A stretch of DNA of 64,000 bases from Henriciella sp. (GTDB lineage Bacteria > Pseudomonadota > Alphaproteobacteria > Caulobacterales > Hyphomonadaceae): NCBI GenBank assembly GCA_002733705.1, contig NVWP01000001.1, forward strand, positions 1 through 64,000, read 5' to 3'. The stretch's first letter is position 1; each line of letters opens with the position of its first letter. Below the pieces are notes generated by a model that was given only the letters and a program-made list of their open reading frames with translations, searched no databases and had not been told where the DNA came from. Below, in pieces: positions 55,232 to 64,000 of the stretch. The position numbers and the translations under genes are program-made.

Positions 55232-56995
55232 ATGATTTCCGCCTACTCCGAATGGATTGCCATCGCGATCATCCTGGTAATGTTCGTCAGCTTCCTGCTG
55301 GAACGCCTGCCGCCGGCAGCGACAGCCATTGCCGGCGCGGGCGCATTCCTGCTGCTCGGCATCGTCGGAGAGGAAGGCGCACTTGGCGCGTTTGCCAATA
55401 GCGCGCCGATCACCATTGGCGCCATGTTCATTCTGGCCGCAGCCCTGCAGCGCACAGGCGTGCTTGAACATCTCGCCTCACGCATCCTGTCTGTGGCCGA
55501 CACCTCCCGTATCGGAGCGATCCTGCTCATCGCGGTTGTCGCCATTATCGGCTCTGCCTTCGTCAACAATACGGCCGTGGTCGTCATTCTGGTGCCGGTC
55601 GTCATGGCCCTTGCGCAGAAACTGTCGCTCTCAAAGAAGCAGGTGCTCATTCCGCTGTCCTATATCTCTATCCTCGGCGGGACGCTAACGCTCATCGGCA
55701 CCTCGACCAACCTCATCGTGGCCGGGGTCGCCTATTCCAGGGGGCTGGAGCGGTTCACCATCTTCGAGATCACGGGGATTGGCCTGGTGACGCTGGTTAT
55801 CGGCCTTCTTCTTCTACTTCTGCTGGGGCGCTGGCTTCTGCCGTCAGACAAGCCCGATGAGGAAGCCGAAGCGCAGCCCCAGACCTTCCTCACCGACGTC
55901 TTCCCCAATGAAGGGACAAAGGCGATTGGCGTGACGCCGGATGATCTGCCGGCGCTCAAGGTGAAGGGGGTGCGGCTTGTCTCACAGCGGCGCGGCAACC
56001 GGATCCTCTCGCCGGGCGATGAGGACCGCGCCCTTGCCGCCGGAGACCGCCTGACGATCCGGGCGACGCTGGAGGAATTGCTGACCTTTGCCCATAGCGA
56101 AGCCTTCAAGACAGGCCTTCGCCTTCGCCGCCACCAAGAGGATGAGCCCAGGGAAGCGCAGGCAACGATCACGCCGACCGATTCCAATATCGGCCGCCCG
56201 CTGTCCCAGCTCTCTTACCTGTCGGACTATCAGATCACGGTGCGCGGCCTGGCGCGGCCCGGAAACCAGCCCGGCCCGACACTTGCCAGCTGCCGCATTC
56301 GCGCTGGCGACCGGCTTCTTATCGAGGGAAGCGAGGGCACGCTGCGCTCACTTGCCAACTCAACCCCGCTTGTCGTCGAACATGAGGTCGATGCCGTTCC
56401 CTTCCGGCGCGGTCATGCCCCCATTGCCATCGGCACACTGGCCAGCGTCATCCTGGCGAGTGCGTTCTTCAGCTTCCCCATTGTGCTCTCGGCCCTGATC
56501 GGCGTGGGCGTCGTTTTGGCGACCGGGTGTATCACCGCCAATGATGCATGGCGCTCGCTACAGGCCAATGTGCTGGCCCTGATCGTCGCCATGCTGATTG
56601 TCGGACAGGGGCTGGAACAGGCAGGCGCGGTCGACCTTATCGTCTCTGCAGTTTCCCCGCTTCTGATGGCCGCCTCGCCCTTTCTGGTCCTGCTGCTGAT
56701 CTATGCGCTGACCTCGGTGCTGACGGAGCTGGTCACGAATGCCGCTGTCGCGGTGATCATGACCCCGCTTGTGATCGGGCTTGCCGGCAGCCTCGGCATG
56801 GAGCCGCGCGCGCTGGTTCTGGCCGTCATGTTCGGCGCAAGCGCCAGCTTCGCCTCGCCCATCGGCTATCAGACCAACACGATTGTCTACACCGCAGGCG
56901 GCTACAAGTTCGCTGACTTCCTGAAGGTCGGCCTGCCGATGAATATCGTGGCAGGCATCGCGTCCTGTACGGCGATCTGGATGTTCTTCCTGTAG
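55232..56995 (+). CDS. SLC13-type permease with two RCK_C (TrkA-C) domains
   Basis: The 587-aa protein from ATG 55232 (GGAG upstream) has about six N-terminal helices with SAFVNNTAVVVILVPVVMAL and TLIGTSTNLIVAG, a soluble middle with two RCK_C-like domains (about 215-390, e.g. ALAAGDRLTIRATLEELLTF), and a second helical half with ELVTNAAVAVIMTPLVIGL. This fits divalent anion:Na+ symporters of the SLC13/SAC1 group, possibly sulfate. Confidence 0.85.
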   Translation: MISAYSEWIAIAIILVMFVSFLLERLPPAATAIAGAGAFLLLGIVGEEGALGAFANSAPITIGAMFILAAALQRTGVLEHLASRILSVADTSRIGAILLIAVVAIIGSAFVNNTAVVVILVPVVMALAQKLSLSKKQVLIPLSYISILGGTLTLIGTSTNLIVAGVAYSRGLERFTIFEITGIGLVTLVIGLLLLLLLGRWLLPSDKPDEEAEAQPQTFLTDVFPNEGTKAIGVTPDDLPALKVKGVRLVSQRRGNRILSPGDEDRALAAGDRLTIRATLEELLTFAHSEAFKTGLRLRRHQEDEPREAQATITPTDSNIGRPLSQLSYLSDYQITVRGLARPGNQPGPTLASCRIRAGDRLLIEGSEGTLRSLANSTPLVVEHEVDAVPFRRGHAPIAIGTLASVILASAFFSFPIVLSALIGVGVVLATGCITANDAWRSLQANVLALIVAMLIVGQGLEQAGAVDLIVSAVSPLLMAASPFLVLLLIYALTSVLTELVTNAAVAVIMTPLVIGLAGSLGMEPRALVLAVMFGASASFASPIGYQTNTIVYTAGGYKFADFLKVGLPMNIVAGIASCTAIWMFFL

Positions 56996-57027
56996 CGAAG
57001 GCGGCCGGCGAACCGTCAGCTAACCGG

Positions 57028-58035
57028 CTACCACTCGCAGACGATCTTGCCAAAATGGTCACCGTTCTGCTGGTGACGGAAAGCGTCGCCCAGCGCATCG
57101 AGACCGAAGCTGCTGTCGATAACGGGCTCCATACCGCCATGCTCGATAGCGCGGATGAAATCTTCCTGATCGGCGCGCGAGCCCACAATGAGCCCTTCGA
57201 CGCGCGCCTGCTTCTGCATGAGAAGCGCTGTCGGCACATCCCCGCTGACACCCGTCAGGACGCCGATCAGGGCGATATGGCCCCCGATGCCGACCGCCTT
57301 GATCGACTGCGACAGCGTGCCCGCGCCGCCAACCTCGACCACGATATCAGCGCCGCGCCCACCTGTGAGCTTTGTGACCGTCGAGCCCCATTTCTCGTCG
57401 CTCTTGTAGTTGATCACATGGTCGGCGCCGAGCTTCTTCACATGTTCGAGCTTCTCATCGGAGGATGAGGTCGAGATGACTTCAGCGCCCATCATCTTGG
57501 CGATCTGGACAGCAAAGATGGAGACACCGCCGGTGCCGAGCGTGAGGACGGTGTCCCCCGCCTTGAGGCCGCCATCCACAACAAGCGCGCGCCATGCGGT
57601 CAGGCCTGCTGTTGTGATGGTCGCCGCCTGTGCATGGCTCCAGCCCTTTGGCGCCCGGGTAAAGCTTGTTGCCTTTGCCACCACGGCCTCCCGCGCATAG
57701 CCGTCGATGCCGTCGCCGGGCGTGCCGGAAAAGTCCGAGACGCGCGCCGGTCCGGCGAGCCAATCCGGGAAGAAGGTAGAGACCACATGGTCGCCTTCCT
57801 TGAATTCGTTCACACCTTCGCCAACCGCTTCGATGACGCCTGCCCCGTCGGACATGGGAATACGGCCATCGGCCGGCTTGCTCTGGCCCGAGCAGACAAT
57901 CAGGTCGTGAAAGTTGAGGGAGGTCGCATGCAGGCGGACACGGATTTCGCCCGCGCCCGGCTGGCCCGGGTCGTTGATGTCAACGAGGTTGAGTTTGTCG
58001 AACCCGCCGGGGGCGGCAATCTTGACGGCTTTCAT
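57028..58035 (-). CDS. zinc-free alcohol dehydrogenase/quinone oxidoreductase (MDR)
   Basis: The 335-aa protein has GAGEIRVRLHATSLNFHDL, GVIEAVGEGV and the NAD(P) motif VLTLGTGGVSIFAVQIAK. No zinc-binding cysteine cluster is visible. It should reduce quinones or enones with NADPH; substrate unknown. Confidence 0.85.
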   Translation of the reverse strand: MKAVKIAAPGGFDKLNLVDINDPGQPGAGEIRVRLHATSLNFHDLIVCSGQSKPADGRIPMSDGAGVIEAVGEGVNEFKEGDHVVSTFFPDWLAGPARVSDFSGTPGDGIDGYAREAVVAKATSFTRAPKGWSHAQAATITTAGLTAWRALVVDGGLKAGDTVLTLGTGGVSIFAVQIAKMMGAEVISTSSSDEKLEHVKKLGADHVINYKSDEKWGSTVTKLTGGRGADIVVEVGGAGTLSQSIKAVGIGGHIALIGVLTGVSGDVPTALLMQKQARVEGLIVGSRADQEDFIRAIEHGGMEPVIDSSFGLDALGDAFRHQQNGDHFGKIVCEW

Positions 58036-58110
58036 GGCATGTCTCCCTTGGAAAAGGTCTTCGTCCCAGGGAGGTTGGGCCGCGCAGCGGGTGCGACAAG
58101 CCCCTGCCCC

Positions 58111-58506
58111 TCAGTTTTCCTGGATGCGCCAGGGTGGAAAGCGCCGGTTTACCCCTGCTTGATAAAGGCAGATGCGATTGCCCGCCGGATCCTTGAGATA
58201 GGCCTCGCGCCAGTTCCAGCTCTGGTCCTGCGGCGCGCTTTTGAACACCAGCCCCGCATTGCGCAAGCGTTCAAACTCGCTGTCGAGGTCCTCCACCTCG
58301 AAATAGATCAGAGGCTCGTCACAGCCGCTCCAGCCCTCGACATGATGCAGCGAGAAGGTCGCCGGTTCGCCTCCGTCGCCTGCCGGGCATTCGAACCGGG
58401 CATAGCGCGGCGGACTGTCGACAATCTGGATAAGGCCGAGCGCCTTGTAGAAGGCGACACTTCCCGCATAGTCGATGCAGGGAACCGTCACCTGATTGAG
58501 ACGCAT
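58111..58506 (-). CDS. VOC-family (glyoxalase/dioxygenase-fold) protein
   Basis: The 131-aa protein has VPCIDYAGSVAFYKALGLIQ, LIYFEVEDLDSEFERLRNAG and REAYLKDPAGNRICLYQAG, the standard VOC pattern with His/Glu metal ligands. Substrate unknown. It is 5 bp after YjbQ in the same direction. Confidence 0.85.
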   Translation of the reverse strand: MRLNQVTVPCIDYAGSVAFYKALGLIQIVDSPPRYARFECPAGDGGEPATFSLHHVEGWSGCDEPLIYFEVEDLDSEFERLRNAGLVFKSAPQDQSWNWREAYLKDPAGNRICLYQAGVNRRFPPWRIQEN

Positions 58507-58511
58507 GAGTT

Positions 58512-58931
58512 TCAGTCTCCTATATGCAACACGACCTGCCGCCGGTGCGGGCGGTCGCGATGTTCGAACAGGTAGAGCCCCTGCCAGGTGCCGAGCATCA
58601 TGCGTCCATCCTGCACCGGGATGGAAAGTGATGTCTGGCTCAGCGCGGCCTTGATATGGGCGGGCATGTCGTCCGGGCCTTCGGTCCGGTGACGTATCCA
58701 GTCCATCGACGGGTCGTCACTATGCGGGACAAGGCGGCGAAAAAAAGCCTGCAGGTCAGCCAGCACATCCGGGTCGGCATTTTCCTGTATAAGCAACGAG
58801 CAGGAGGTGTGGCGGACGAAGAGCGTAAGCAGGCCTTCGGCGACGCCGGCCTGCGCAACGAAATCGCGCGCGGCATCGGTGAACTCAAACAGGCCGGGGC
58901 CCGTACTCTCGAGGGTCAGGGTCTTGATCAT
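58512..58931 (-). CDS. YjbQ family protein (UPF0047)
   Basis: The 139-aa protein has FTDAARDFVAQAGVAEGLLT, RHTSCSLLIQENADPDVLAD and MLGTWQGLYLFEHRDRPHRR, all diagnostic for YjbQ. The family has been linked to weak thiamine-phosphate synthase activity. Normal length. Confidence 0.92.
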   Translation of the reverse strand: MIKTLTLESTGPGLFEFTDAARDFVAQAGVAEGLLTLFVRHTSCSLLIQENADPDVLADLQAFFRRLVPHSDDPSMDWIRHRTEGPDDMPAHIKAALSQTSLSIPVQDGRMMLGTWQGLYLFEHRDRPHRRQVVLHIGD

Positions 58932-59032
58932 TCACTTACAAGGATAGGTGTTGCAGGCGCCTCTGTCAGCCACAGCGTTTTTATCTCTTCAGCAGGTGGC
59001 CCCGCGAGATCCCCCCAGAAAGCATTGGACAT
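58928..59032 (-). CDS. possible 34-aa ORF coupled to YjbQ
   Basis: GGAG lies 6 nt before ATG at 59032 and TGA overlaps the YjbQ start as ATGA. The product MSNAFWGDLAGPPAEEIKTL has acidic character. The frame continues upstream as a shadow of the next gene, so only the short form is plausible. Low certainty. Confidence 0.35.
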   Translation of the reverse strand: MSNAFWGDLAGPPAEEIKTLWLTEAPATPILVSE

Positions 59033-59101
59033 TGCCGCCTCCAGTGCAGAAAACGGCCGCGAGGCGCGAAGATGCCGCCATGCAACAGAGGGAACGCCAA
59101 G

Positions 59102-60391
59102 ATGACCGACACACCGATGAATGACTTCGAGACGCTGCAGATCCATGCCGGCACTGAGCCGGACCCGGCAACCGGCGCGGTGCAGACACCGATCTACCAG
59201 ACGACCTCCTATGTCTTCCGCGATGCCGACCATGCCGCCAAACTCTTCGGCCTGCAGGAAGTCGGCTATATCTATTCGCGTCTCACCAATCCGACGGTTG
59301 GCGCGCTGCAGAACCGTATGGCAGCGCTCGAAGGCGGCGCTGGCGCAGTTTGCTGTTCGTCCGGTCACGCCGCCCAGATCATGGCGCTCTTCCCGCTCAT
59401 GATGCCTGGCTGCAACGTGGTCGTGTCCACCCGGCTCTATGGCGGCACGATCACCCAGTTCAGCCAGACCTTCAAACGGTTCGGCTGGTCAGCCCGTTTT
59501 GTCGATTTTGACGATACCGACGCGATCAAGGCCGCCATCGACGAGGATACGCGCGCGATCTTCTGTGAGACGATTGCCAATCCCGGCGGCTATGTCACAG
59601 ACCTCGACGCCATTGCGGAGATTGCCGATGAGGCCGGCCTCCCCCTGATTGTCGACAACACCACGGCCACTGCCTATCTCTGCCGCCCGATTGAGCATGG
59701 GGCGACGCTGGTGGTCAGCTCCATGACGAAATACCTGACCGGCAACGGGACCGTCACCGGCGGCGTAGTTGTCGATAGTGGCAAGTTCGACTGGTCGGCC
59801 TCTGACAAGTTCCCCTCCCTCTCGCAGCCGGAGCCGGCCTATCACGGCCTGAACTTCCATGAGACCTTCGGGCCGGCAGCCTTCATGTTCCACGGCATTG
59901 CGGTCGGTCTTCGCGACCTCGGCATGACACTCAACCCGCAGGCTGCGCATTATACGCTGCTCGGCATCGAGACGCTCTCGCTGCGCATGGCAAAACACGT
60001 CGAGAATGCGCAGACCATCGCCGAATGGCTTGAGAAACACCCGGCTGTCGCCGCCGTCACTTATCCGGGCCTCGACTCCTCGCCCTATAAGGAACGTGGG
60101 AAACGCATCTGCCCAAAGGGCGCAGGCGCGCTGTTCACGATCAAGCTCAAGGGCGGTTACGAGTCCTGCGTAAAATTCGTCGAGAGCCTGAAGCTTTTCA
60201 GCCATGTTGCCAATCTCGGCGATGCGCGGTCGCTGGTCATCCACTCGGCCTCCACCACGCACCGCCAGTTGACAGAGGAGCAGCAGGTCGCCGCTGGCGC
60301 CGCGCCGGACGTGGTGCGCCTGTCCATCGGCATCGAAGGCGCGAGCGACCTCATTGCCGACCTCGACCGGGCGCTGAACGCCGCGAGCTGA
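59102..60391 (+). CDS. metY: O-acetylhomoserine sulfhydrylase
   Basis: The 429-aa PLP enzyme has TPIYQTTSYVFRDADHAAKL, YSRLTNPT, and K210 in SSMTKYLTGNG. Sequence end LSIGIEGASDLIADLDRAL is typical. It makes homocysteine from O-acetylhomoserine and sulfide in methionine synthesis. ATG at 59102 follows GAGGGAA. Confidence 0.92.
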   Translation: MTDTPMNDFETLQIHAGTEPDPATGAVQTPIYQTTSYVFRDADHAAKLFGLQEVGYIYSRLTNPTVGALQNRMAALEGGAGAVCCSSGHAAQIMALFPLMMPGCNVVVSTRLYGGTITQFSQTFKRFGWSARFVDFDDTDAIKAAIDEDTRAIFCETIANPGGYVTDLDAIAEIADEAGLPLIVDNTTATAYLCRPIEHGATLVVSSMTKYLTGNGTVTGGVVVDSGKFDWSASDKFPSLSQPEPAYHGLNFHETFGPAAFMFHGIAVGLRDLGMTLNPQAAHYTLLGIETLSLRMAKHVENAQTIAEWLEKHPAVAAVTYPGLDSSPYKERGKRICPKGAGALFTIKLKGGYESCVKFVESLKLFSHVANLGDARSLVIHSASTTHRQLTEEQQVAAGAAPDVVRLSIGIEGASDLIADLDRALNAAS

Positions 60392-60534
60392 GGCGTCAGT
60401 CCAACGCCGCGACTGACGCCGCCCTTCAGAATTGAAGGATGACGATTGGCGCGGCCGGGTCTAGAGTTTCCGTCGCAACAGCAACAGATACTCAGCCCGG
60501 TCCTTTTTGCAGGCGCGGCTAAAAGGAGATCGGC

Positions 60535-61380
60535 ATGAAGTGGAAAGGTGGGCGCCGCGGCGGCAGGGTTGAGGACAGGCGTGGCATGAAGTCGGCGGCC
60601 GCTGGCGGGGGGCTTGGCGTGATCGTTCTCGCCCTTGCCGGATATTTCTTCTTCGGCATCGACCCGCAGACCACCCAGCAGATCGCCAGCCAGTTCGGCG
60701 GAGCCGGCACGCAAGAGCGCGGCGACGTTGGGACGCCGGAAGATGAGGCGGGCCTGTTCGTGGATGTCGTCGGCTCGAACATCAATGATGTGTGGTCGGG
60801 CCTCATGGACGGCTACACGCCGCCGAACACGGTGCTCTACACACAGGGTACCAATACAGGCTGCGGCTATGGTCAGGCCGCCATGGGGCCTTTCTACTGC
60901 CCCTCAGACCAGACCGTCTATCTGGACCTCTCCTTCTGGCGCCAGATGGAGACAGAGCTTGGCGCCTCAGGCGCGGACTTCGCCAAGGCCTATGTGATCG
61001 GCCACGAATTTGGCCACCATGTGCAGACCCTCACCGGCGCCTCACAAAAAGTGCGGGATGCCCAGCAACGCGCCGGCAGCCAGGCTGAAGCCAATGAATA
61101 CACCGTGGCGCTGGAACTTCAGGCGGACTGTTATGCCGGTGTCTGGGCCGCCAATGCCTCTGCCGCTTCCGGCGGCAGGGTGGCGCTTGAGGAAGGCGAC
61201 ATCGAGGAAGGCCTGCGCACCGCCAGCGCCATTGGCGACGATGCCCTTCAGCGCCGGGCCGGGCGTAACGTGAACCCGGAGAGCTTCACCCACGGCTCCT
61301 CTGCCCAGCGCAAAGAATGGCTGCTGCGCGGCTACCAGACAGGAAATCCCAATAGCTGCGATACGTTCGCCAGCCTGTGA
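60535..61380 (+). CDS. neutral zinc metallopeptidase (YpfJ-like)
   Basis: The 281-aa protein has a membrane anchor (GLGVIVLALAGYFFFG, about 26-41), TGCGYGQAAMGPFYCPSDQT, HEFGHH (157-162) for zinc, and ELQADCYAGVWA with the third ligand. It probably faces the periplasm. Substrate unknown. Confidence 0.92.
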   Translation: MKWKGGRRGGRVEDRRGMKSAAAGGGLGVIVLALAGYFFFGIDPQTTQQIASQFGGAGTQERGDVGTPEDEAGLFVDVVGSNINDVWSGLMDGYTPPNTVLYTQGTNTGCGYGQAAMGPFYCPSDQTVYLDLSFWRQMETELGASGADFAKAYVIGHEFGHHVQTLTGASQKVRDAQQRAGSQAEANEYTVALELQADCYAGVWAANASAASGGRVALEEGDIEEGLRTASAIGDDALQRRAGRNVNPESFTHGSSAQRKEWLLRGYQTGNPNSCDTFASL

Positions 61381-61399
61381 AAGGCGGCCGCTTCGCGGC

Positions 61400-61783
61400 T
61401 CAGTTCGGCGTGAAGAGGCCCTGAATACCGACAATGATGGCGATGACGCCGAAGATGGCGACAAATGTCTGGAACGCGCTGGCGCCTTTGCCGACCGGGT
61501 CTGACGTGTCGCGTCCGGCATTCACCCGGTCCATGAGGAGCAGGATGCCCGTGATGAGGCCGACCACCTCATAGTGGAACAGGCGCGGTCCGCTGGTCAG
61601 GTGAACGAGGATGAAATAGCCCGCGCAGACAAGCGCAGCGACTGCGACAAGCCAGCCAAAGGGCGCGATTTTAGCCGCACCTTTTGCGAGGCTGCCGCCC
61701 GCATCGGGTATTTTGACGAGAAGGCCAATGGCGAGCAGGAAACCGCCAATGATGTTTGCAAGGTCCAGAAGAAGGCTGATCAT
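61400..61783 (-). CDS. membrane protein, four helices (127 aa)
   Basis: ATG at 61783 has AAAGGA upstream. Four hydrophobic stretches (ISLLLDLANIIGGFLLAIG, WLVAVAALVCAGYFILVHL, YEVVGLITGILLLMDRV, FVAIFGVIAIIVGIQGLF). Not a named family. Convergent with the metallopeptidase gene. Confidence 0.7.
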   Translation of the reverse strand: MISLLLDLANIIGGFLLAIGLLVKIPDAGGSLAKGAAKIAPFGWLVAVAALVCAGYFILVHLTSGPRLFHYEVVGLITGILLLMDRVNAGRDTSDPVGKGASAFQTFVAIFGVIAIIVGIQGLFTPN

Positions 61784-61851
61784 GGGCGCTATCCTTTCAG
61801 CATGAGCTGGAAGGAAAACCACTCAAACCGCGCCAGTGTTCCGGGCCTTCT

Positions 61852-62649
61852 TTAGGCGGCGTACTCGACCGCTTTCTCGTCCCTGGCCGAAACCGACTGG
61901 CTAATGAGCTCGGCCTCTCCAAAAATGGTCATGAAACTGATGTCAGCGGCGTCGCGGCCGCAGATGATACGCACCAGTTTTTCCGGCGGCGCCATGCCTG
62001 TCGGATCGACAATATGCCAGTCACCATCGAGCCACACATCCACGACCGCGTGGAAATCCGGCGGGTTGAGGCCCGGTGCATAAGCCGACACCATGCGCGC
62101 AGGAATACCGACGGCGCGGCAGAAGCTGATCAGGACATGAGAATAGTCGCGGCAGACGCCAGCGCGCGAGGCGAAGGTGTCGGCGGCAGTCGTCTTGGCA
62201 TTGCTGGCCCCCGGCGCATAGGTGAAGGCGTTACGGATCCAGTCGATCATCGCAACGACCTGATCGCCGCCATGCAGATGACCGAACTGCGACCAGGCGA
62301 AATTCTCAAGCGCGGCCCCGGCCGAATAGTGGCTGGGCATGAGGTAGCCGATCACGCTGGCCGGCAGCCGCGGGCGGCGCGGCACGGAGCGCCCATGCAG
62401 CGCGAGTGGTGCGCGGCTGACCTCCACGCTGGCCGTATAGCGGATCGAGACCTCTCCCTCGGCCACCATCCAGTTGCGCCGGTCATTCTGAGTGGCATAG
62501 CGCACGTCAAGCAGACGGCTTTGCCCCGTCGAGGAGAGACGCTCTTCTGCCACATACTGGTCGCTGCCCGGTCTTGCGCGCAGCGCGAGCAACACGTCGC
62601 ATTCCCGCGGGAAGCGGTAGTCGAGTTGAGCGTCGATCGTCACGCGCAT
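61852..62649 (-). CDS. transglutaminase-like protein
   Basis: ATG at 62649 follows GGGAG. The 265-aa protein has C166 in SRAGVCRDYSHVLISFCRAV, H200 in DFHAVVDVWL, and D215 in HIVDPTGM, the Cys-His-Asp triad, with an N-terminal beta domain. Probably a cytoplasmic peptidase or amidase-like enzyme. Confidence 0.9.
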   Translation of the reverse strand: MRVTIDAQLDYRFPRECDVLLALRARPGSDQYVAEERLSSTGQSRLLDVRYATQNDRRNWMVAEGEVSIRYTASVEVSRAPLALHGRSVPRRPRLPASVIGYLMPSHYSAGAALENFAWSQFGHLHGGDQVVAMIDWIRNAFTYAPGASNAKTTAADTFASRAGVCRDYSHVLISFCRAVGIPARMVSAYAPGLNPPDFHAVVDVWLDGDWHIVDPTGMAPPEKLVRIICGRDAADISFMTIFGEAELISQSVSARDEKAVEYAA

Positions 62650-62754
62650 GGGAAAGCTCCCTTTCATTGTCGGATGGCCGCTGGCGGCGCGCTGATATAT
62701 CTTCTGATAACGCAGCTCAACCCCTTAGGGTTTCGACAACTGTACGCAATTGGC

Positions 62755-62806
62755 TTGACGAAATAAAGTCCGCTTCCTTTATATGTTGTGCACAATTTAA
62801 TTGCGC
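62755..62806 (+). promoter_or_regulatory. ohr promoter and OhrR operator
   Basis: TTGACG (62755-62760) and TTTATA (62778-62783, 17-bp spacer) form the promoter. GCACAATT-T-AATTGCGC (62790-62806) is a near-perfect dyad over the expected start site, matching the known AATT-rich OhrR box. Peroxide oxidation of OhrR should release it. Confidence 0.82.
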
Positions 62807-62824
62807 ACCATAAAGGAGACGACA

Positions 62825-63250
62825 ATGAGTGAACTTTATTCAACGAAAGTAACGGCCACTGGCGGACGCCAGGGCGAAGTGCGGTCCGAAGACGGTATTC
62901 TGTCGCTGGATCTGGCTCCGCCGCAGGGACTTGGCGGCCCTGGCGGCAAGACCAATCCCGAGCAGATGTTTGCCGGCGGCTTTGCGGCATGTTTCGGCAA
63001 TGCCGTCATCCATGCCGCCCGCGCCCAGAAGCTGTCTGTGAAGGACCGTGATGTCGAGGTGATCGGCAAGGTCGGCATCGGGCCGAATGCGTCCGGCGGC
63101 TTTGGCCTGTCGGTTGCGCTGGAGACGACGATTGCCGGCCTCTCGCAGAGCGAGGCGGAAGACCTCGTCGAGGCAGCAGAGAAGGTCTGCCCATACTCGA
63201 ACGCCGTGCGCGGGAATATCAATGTTGCCTATACGGTCAAGACACGGTGA
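62825..63250 (+). CDS. ohr: organic hydroperoxide resistance protein (OsmC/Ohr)
   Basis: The 141-aa protein from ATG 62825 (AAAGGAG upstream) has the two active cysteines, C56 in GGFAACFGNAV and C122 in EKVCPYSNAVRGN. It reduces organic peroxides with lipoyl or thiol reductants. Regulated by the adjacent ohrR. Confidence 0.95.
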   Translation: MSELYSTKVTATGGRQGEVRSEDGILSLDLAPPQGLGGPGGKTNPEQMFAGGFAACFGNAVIHAARAQKLSVKDRDVEVIGKVGIGPNASGGFGLSVALETTIAGLSQSEAEDLVEAAEKVCPYSNAVRGNINVAYTVKTR

Positions 63251-63263
63251 TATCGCGACCATC

Positions 63264-63728
63264 ATGACCGACTCACAGCACCCGGACGATCCGCTTCGCC
63301 TCGACCGTCAGATCTGTTTTCCGCTCTATGCGGCCTCCAATCTGATCAACAGGCTGTATCGTCCGGTGCTGTCGAAGCTCGGCCTGACCTATCCGCAATA
63401 TCTCGTCATGCTGGCGCTCTGGGAAAAAGCCCCGCGTACAGTCGGGGCCCTTGGGGAGGCGCTCTATCTCGACAGCGGGACACTGACGCCGCTGCTTAAA
63501 CGTATGGAACAGGCCGGCCTTATCACCCGTGCCCGCGACCCGGAGGATGAGCGCCGGGTGCAGGTGGAGCTGACGAAAAAAGGCCGCAACCTCAAAGCTG
63601 ACGCCCTGACAGTCCCTGAGACCCTGACAGAAGGTTTTGAGGGTAACCCAGCTGAGGTGGAGAATTTGCGCGAGAGTGTGCAGGCCCTGGTGGCCACGCT
63701 TGCCCGTCACGGCAAGGAGCGCGGCTAG
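63264..63728 (+). CDS. ohrR: OhrR, MarR-family peroxide-sensing repressor
   Basis: The 154-aa winged-helix protein has the sensing C18 in LDRQICFPLYAASN and the MarR core LGLTYPQYLVMLALWEKAPR and ARDPEDERRVQVELTKKGRN. Single-cysteine OhrR is oxidised by organic peroxide. It lies 13 bp after ohr in the same operon. Confidence 0.93.
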   Translation: MTDSQHPDDPLRLDRQICFPLYAASNLINRLYRPVLSKLGLTYPQYLVMLALWEKAPRTVGALGEALYLDSGTLTPLLKRMEQAGLITRARDPEDERRVQVELTKKGRNLKADALTVPETLTEGFEGNPAEVENLRESVQALVATLARHGKERG

Positions 63729-64000
63729 TTAGTCATCCGGCCGGCCTGTGCGCTTGATCAGCTCCAGTGCGGCGAGCGGATCGCGCGCCTTCGCGCCCGA
63801 AATGAAGAAGGCATAGACCTCGCGCGACTTTGCCCAGTCCTTCAGCGTGTCGGCCCACTCATCGAGAGCGGAGGGCGCATAACCGGCCTTGTAGGTCTCG
63901 CGGCTGTCCTGGAGGCGCGCATAAGCAAAATCCGCCGTCTCCACATCCGGCATCGGCCAGTCCTCGGCGTCGGAATAGACAAGCGCGCAGCCATGCCCCC
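63729..64000 (-). CDS. DUF72 family protein, C-terminal part (partial)
   Basis: The minus frame is open to the window edge and reads ALVYSDAEDWPMPDVETADF, AYARLQDSRE and SREVYAFFISGAKARDPLAA, a DUF72 C-terminus. Function unknown, possibly nucleic-acid related. It is convergent with ohrR with no gap. Confidence 0.82.
   Translation of the reverse strand, partial: GHGCALVYSDAEDWPMPDVETADFAYARLQDSRETYKAGYAPSALDEWADTLKDWAKSREVYAFFISGAKARDPLAALELIKRTGRPDD

Overview
The window is a GC-rich alphaproteobacterial chromosome, probably a Caulobacterales/Hyphomonadales-type marine bacterium (inferred from gene content and codon choice only), interrupted by one apparently complete 48.8-kb temperate siphophage. 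Left host part (1-4705): end of a MoxR ATPase, DUF58, SpoIIM-type and RDD membrane proteins in one overlapping operon, a Crp/Fnr regulator and a small membrane protein. Right host part (53614-64000): SIMPL-domain protein, panD, an SLC13/RCK-type transporter, a zinc-free oxidoreductase, a VOC protein, YjbQ, O-acetylhomoserine sulfhydrylase, a zinc metallopeptidase, a transglutaminase-like protein, the ohr/ohrR peroxide-stress pair and a partial DUF72 gene.

The prophage lies between two exact 19-bp copies of the 3' end of a CAT-anticodon tRNA (4706-4724 and 53537-53555). The right copy is still part of the intact tRNA and sits beside a tyrosine integrase and an excisionase-like gene. Candidate integrase arm sites (GTCCCACC motifs) occur near both ends.

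Phage layout: (a) 4725-12860, an accessory zone of short unknown genes carrying two different IS1595-family transposons, each with matching terminal inverted repeats, an 8-bp target duplication and cargo genes, plus a tRNA-like gene with an ambiguous anticodon; (b) 13007-34125, the late operon on the minus strand, read right to left: small and large terminase, portal, protease/scaffold, decoration protein, capsid, connectors, Mu-F-like protein, tail terminator, tail tube, frameshifted tail chaperones, tape measure, tail tip, endolysin, overlapping spanins and a holin-like protein; (c) 34201-43127, minus-strand early genes: DUF4942-type methyltransferase, helix-turn-helix proteins, DnaB-like helicase, MmcB-like nuclease and a GIY-YIG/XRE fusion; (d) 43130-43590, the immunity switch, a CI-like repressor gene between two mirror-image clusters of three operators each, at exact 17-bp spacing; (e) 43621-53514, plus-strand early genes: many unknowns, a pentapeptide-repeat protein, ERF annealase, YqaJ exonuclease, SSB, HNH-like protein, Xis-like protein and integrase.

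The least explained parts are the transposon cargo, several very small translationally coupled membrane genes too short for normal ORF cut-offs, two small plus-strand ORFs that fit exactly into gaps of the minus-strand late operon, and the GIY-YIG/XRE regulator. All function calls come from reading the protein sequences; no database search was run.
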